Assembly (NCBI RefSeq): GCF_019703325.1
Contig: NZ_AP024819.1
Coordinates: 1,178,001 to 1,242,000, forward strand
DNA length: 64,000 nt
Source of the DNA: Helicobacter sp. NHP19-012
GTDB lineage: Bacteria; Campylobacterota; Campylobacteria; Campylobacterales; Helicobacteraceae
Direction: 5' to 3'
Below the pieces are notes generated by a model. The model did not search any database. It had not been told where the DNA came from and saw only the letters and a list, made by a program, of their open reading frames with translations. Shown here piece by piece: positions 61,097 to 64,000 of this stretch; the stretch's first letter is position 1; every line of letters starts with the position of its first letter. The position numbers and the translations under genes were made by a program.

Positions 61097-61205
61097 CACT
61101 TAGGTGGCTCTTGCCCTTAAGCCACAAGGGCGCACGCCAACGCTAAAGAGGTGCGTAAGCCACCATCACCTCCGCCTAGATGAGTTTACTCCCTGAATCT
61201 GTGCG
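61097..61205 (-). pseudogene. Decayed fragment of murA beside murA
   Basis: The gap between rny and murA contains a stretch closely similar to murA at about 61306-61418: GGCTCTTGCCCTTA, GCCACRAGGGC, CCAACGC..AAGAGG.GCGTAA and CCATCAC.TCCGCC..GATGAG occur in the same order with small gaps. By eye roughly three quarters of positions agree. It holds no open frame and is read as a degenerate partial duplication of the murA 3' region. Confidence 0.7.
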
Positions 61206-61208
61206 CGC

Positions 61209-62506
61209 CTAGGGCTTTTCGTGTAGGCGTTTCATGTGCGCGCCTAGAGTGTTCATTTTGTCCTCTAAGGCTTCGTAACCCCGATCTAAATGGTAAATGC
61301 GGTGCACCCGGCTCTTGCCCTTAGCCACGAGGGCAGCCAGCACCAACGCCGAAGAGGCGCGTAAATCTGTTGCCATCACATCCGCCCCGATGAGCTCACT
61401 CACGCCTTGAATCTGCGCCATCGCCCCCTTAAGGCTGATTTGCGCCCCCATGCGCTGCAACTCGCCCACATGCATGAAGCGGTTTTCAAATAAACGTTCT
61501 TCAATGAGGCTTGAGCCCTCACATTGTGTCGCTAGTGCCATAAACTGCGCCTGTAAATCGGTGGGAAAGCCCGGGTATTCCGTGGTGGTGAGGCTAAAGG
61601 CTTTTTTGTGCGTGGCGGGGTGGATTGTAAGCGTATGGGTGGTGGGGGTGTTTTCTGTGATGTCTACATTAAAGCCGATTTCACTTAGTTTTGCCAGCAC
61701 GGCTTCTAAATGGTGGGCGTTGGCGTGGGTGAGCGTTAGGGGCGAATTGGTGATCGCTGCGGCGCATAAATAGGTCCCGCACTCAATGCGATCGGGGATG
61801 ATCTCTATGTCTTGAAAGTCTAAAGCTTGTCTGTCTGTGCCCTGCACCAAGAGCTCACCGTTACCCACTCCGCTAATTTCCACGCCCCCCGCTTGCAAGA
61901 AGGCGCACAGCTGCACCACTTCGGGCTCTTTGGCGGCGTTGATGATCCTTGTTTGCCCTTTGGCCATGCTCGCAGCCATTAAAATATTTTCTGTGCCCGT
62001 AACGGTGATTTTGTCAAAAATAAGATCGCAGCCTCTTAAGCCCCCTTGGCTTTAGCCACAATGTAGCCCTTGTCAATGGTGATCTCAGCACCCATTTTCT
62101 CCAGCGCACTTAAGTGCAAATCTACGGGCCTAGCCCCAATCGCACACCCCCCGGGTAAACTCACTTGGCACTTGCCAAAACGCCCCAAGAGCGGGCCTAA
62201 AACCAAGATAGACGCGCGCATTTTACGCACAATCTCATAGGGTGCGGTGCAACGCACTGCCGTGCAATGTGTGGGGCTTGTGCTGATCTCAAGGCTGTTT
62301 GGTGTGTGCCATATGGCGTTGCTACCCAAATGCTCTAAAAGCTGCACTAGGGCGCGCACATCGGCGACATGGGGCAGGTTGTGTAGGCGCACTTGCTCTT
62401 TAGCTAAGAGTGTGCTTGCCAAAAGGGGCAAGGCGGCGTTTTTCGCCCCCGAGATTGCCACCTGACCGCTTAAAGTCTGCTGCCCCTTGATCTCTAAGTA
62501 GTCCAC
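61209..62506 (-). CDS. murA: UDP-N-acetylglucosamine 1-carboxyvinyltransferase, frameshifted at a G5 run
   Basis: First committed enzyme of peptidoglycan synthesis. GTG 62506 starts [20 protein letters not shown], overlapping the preceding stop; N-terminal residues to KAKG lie in one frame, and from [20 protein letters not shown] onward in another. One extra G in AAGGGGGCTTAAG (62041-62045) joins them. The catalytic Cys is present in [16 protein letters not shown] near residue 120, and the C-terminus [20 protein letters not shown] is typical. Repaired length is about 432 residues. Because the gene is essential, an assembly error is likeliest. Confidence 0.92.
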
Positions 62507-62507
62507 A

Positions 62508-62906
62508 TCAATCCTTTTTCTTGTGTTTGAGTGCAAGCCCCACGGTGTTGGAAATCGCCTTGCTGAGTTTGGGGTTGGCGTTTTCTAAGTCTTGCCCAAA
62601 CTTCACGGTCGAATCGATGTCTAAAAACTCAGACTCGGCAAAGTTTTTAATGGCATTCAACCAGTCGCCCTCTTTGATATTTTTAGGCAAGCTTGTATAA
62701 TGGTGGGCAAAGGTTTTAAACAGAGCGTCGTATTCTTCAACCTCCTTAGCCTTTTCTAGGTTTAACATGATCTCTCTTAGACTAGGGATGTCGGGGGCGG
62801 GGGGCGGGGGCTTTAAATAGGTGTAGGCAAAGCCCACCAAGAGCATGGGAAAGGCAAAGAGGAAACCCGCCATCCAGTAAATGCCATAAAACCACAGATC
62901 GTACAT
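62508..62906 (-). CDS. Membrane-anchored protein of unknown function
   Basis: 132 residues from ATG 62906; a longer frame would start inside galU. One N-terminal membrane helix ([19 protein letters not shown]) is followed by a Pro-rich link [11 protein letters not shown] and a charged helical domain ([20 protein letters not shown]) ending in Lys residues. Family function unknown; H. pylori carries a similar gene between galU and murA. Confidence 0.75.
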   Translation of the reverse strand: MYDLWFYGIYWMAGFLFAFPMLLVGFAYTYLKPPPPAPDIPSLREIMLNLEKAKEVEEYDALFKTFAHHYTSLPKNIKEGDWLNAIKNFAESEFLDIDSTVKFGQDLENANPKLSKAISNTVGLALKHKKKD

Positions 62907-62908
62907 GG

Positions 62909-63730
62909 CTAGCGTTGCAGTTGGTAAAAATCGTTCGTGGCTTGGATAAAGCCCTCCACACTCCCACAATCATAGCGTTTGCCCTCGAATTTATATGCTA
63001 GGACCAATTTTTCTTGAGCTTGTTGCAAGAGCGCATCGGTGATTTGGATTTCGTTGTTCTTGCCCGGGGGGGTGTGTTTGAGCACTTCAAAAATATCGGG
63101 GGTTAAAATATAACGCCCGATCACGGCTAAGTTACTCGGGGCTTCTTCAGTCTTTGGCTTTTCCACCATGTCTTGCACTTGATACACCCCACTTGCCATC
63201 TCTTGGCCTAAAATCACGCCGTATTTATGCACCTCCTCCATCGCCACCTCCTCAATCGCCACAACGCAACAGCGGTATTTGTGATACAACTCGACCATTT
63301 GGGCTAGCACCCCCTTGCCCCCCTGATTGATACAAAGGTCATCGGCTAAAAGAACACAGAAAGGCTCGTTGCCTATGAGTGTCTGTGCCGTGTAAATGGC
63401 ATGCCCTAGCCCTTTCATCTCGTGTTGCCTGGTGTAAGAGAAACTGCAATTTTGCATTAGAGCCCTAATCCCCTCTAATTGCTGTTCTTTGTTTGTGCCG
63501 CTGATTTGGTGTTCTAGCTCGTAGCTGATGTCAAAATGGTCCTCAATGGCGCGCTTGCCCCGCCCGGTAACAATCGCCATCCCCGTGCAACCCGCCTCCA
63601 TCGCCTCTTCCACGCCGTATTGGATGAGCGGTTTATTGACAATGGGGAGCATTTCTTTAGGCATCGCCTTTGTGGCGGGCAAAAAGCGCGTGCCATAGCC
63701 CGCAGCAGGAAAAAGGCATTTATTGATCAT
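62909..63730 (-). CDS. galU: UTP-glucose-1-phosphate uridylyltransferase
   Basis: Makes UDP-glucose for LPS and other glycans, 273 residues. The nucleotidyltransferase start is KCLFPAAGYGTRFLPATKAM with KEMLPIVNKPLIQYGVEEA; further marks are FCVLLADDLCINQGG, VEKPKTEEAPSNLAVIGRYI and YKFEGKRYDCGSVEGFIQA. ATG 63730 overlaps the slt stop by 4 bases. Confidence 0.95.
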   Translation of the reverse strand: MINKCLFPAAGYGTRFLPATKAMPKEMLPIVNKPLIQYGVEEAMEAGCTGMAIVTGRGKRAIEDHFDISYELEHQISGTNKEQQLEGIRALMQNCSFSYTRQHEMKGLGHAIYTAQTLIGNEPFCVLLADDLCINQGGKGVLAQMVELYHKYRCCVVAIEEVAMEEVHKYGVILGQEMASGVYQVQDMVEKPKTEEAPSNLAVIGRYILTPDIFEVLKHTPPGKNNEIQITDALLQQAQEKLVLAYKFEGKRYDCGSVEGFIQATNDFYQLQR

Positions 63731-64000
63731 GGTCTATCCTTTAAAATCGTGTTTAAAAAGCCCTGCATGTTAAAGTGGATTTTGTGGGAGTGGTGTCTAA
63801 AAATGCTTTGGTAGATGATGTAGTTTGCCAAAACCTTTTGCCCATAAAGGCGGGTTTCTTCACAGGGGATACGCTCCATGCTCAGCCACGGCTCAAACTT
63901 GCCTCTAGTAAAAAAGTGGTGTTCTTTGAGCAACTTTCTAAAAAATTTTGGTCCCCCATTGTAGCAGTAAGCCACGAACAGGGGGTTTTTAAACTCTTCC
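63727..64000 (-). CDS. slt: Soluble lytic murein transglycosylase, C-terminal end only
   Basis: The last 90 codons of a lytic transglycosylase whose 5' part lies beyond the right edge. VAYCYNGGPKFFRKLL is the conserved AYNAGP-like motif of the SLT domain, followed by FEPWLSMERIPCEETRLYGQ, VLANYIIYQS typical of the end of Slt. It cleaves peptidoglycan glycan strands in the periplasm. In H. pylori slt also precedes galU. Confidence 0.88.
   Translation of the reverse strand, partial: EEFKNPLFVAYCYNGGPKFFRKLLKEHHFFTRGKFEPWLSMERIPCEETRLYGQKVLANYIIYQSIFRHHSHKIHFNMQGFLNTILKDRP

Overview
The window is chromosomal DNA of a gastric, non-pylori Helicobacter. The evidence is H. pylori-like gene blocks (acnB to pyrH/rpoZ/spoT/tyrS/fabX/amiA; bioA-ppiD-ftsA-ftsZ; tgt-RCK protein-aroB-mscS; accA-fabF-acpP-fabG-rpsU; prfB-cheZ-U32; glmU-fliP; gmhB-hldD-hldE-gmhA with coaX, dut and greA; slt-galU-murA), the futalosine-route gene mqnA, arginase plus alanine dehydrogenase, and several Hop/Hof-type outer membrane proteins. 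Base composition looks clearly richer in G+C than H. pylori, as in the felis/bizzozeronii/heilmannii group. This placement is an inference; no database was consulted.

Layout. 1-10352: aconitase B (cut by the left edge), menaquinone, cell-wall amidase, unsaturated fatty acid (FabX), TyrRS, stringent response, RNA polymerase omega and UMP kinase. 10407-20872: biotin synthesis, a periplasmic chaperone, division genes ftsA/ftsZ, tRNA queuosine, an RCK-type protein, aroB and an MscS channel. 20864-27359: a five-gene module pxpA-accB-accC-pxpB-pxpC resembling a dissected biotin-dependent lactam/5-oxoproline enzyme, facing rocF-ald; together a nitrogen-catabolic block. 27325-30696: a membrane protein, a sialidase-like propeller and a phosphoethanolamine transferase gene carrying a (CT)14 tract that is out of frame as given. 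30717-37867: type II fatty acid synthesis, a 26-residue membrane microprotein, S21, tRNA-Arg, glutamate dehydrogenase, RF2 and a remote CheZ. 39122-50176: an accessory surface region with four outer membrane protein genes, a small lipoprotein, flagellar genes, glmU, and a 650-base G-depleted gap. 50354-64000: ATP synthase a, a long greA-led operon (dut, YfgM-like and BamB-like pair, coaX, a TauE/SafE-like protein, heptose genes), folate, RNase Y, murA, galU and slt.

A caution runs through the window. Many coding sequences are broken by what look like undercalled short homopolymers: pyrH, prfB and murA (all essential), eptA, the sialidase-like gene and one outer membrane protein. In most cases adding one G or C restores the frame; pyrH needs two. 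This points to assembly error rather than decay, and also means the state of the phase-variable-looking tract cannot be trusted without checking reads. Genuinely interesting candidates are the pxp/acc module, the CT-repeat switch, a BamB/YfgM-like pair, the CheZ with CheY-binding-like peptides at both ends, and a decayed fragment of murA next to murA.
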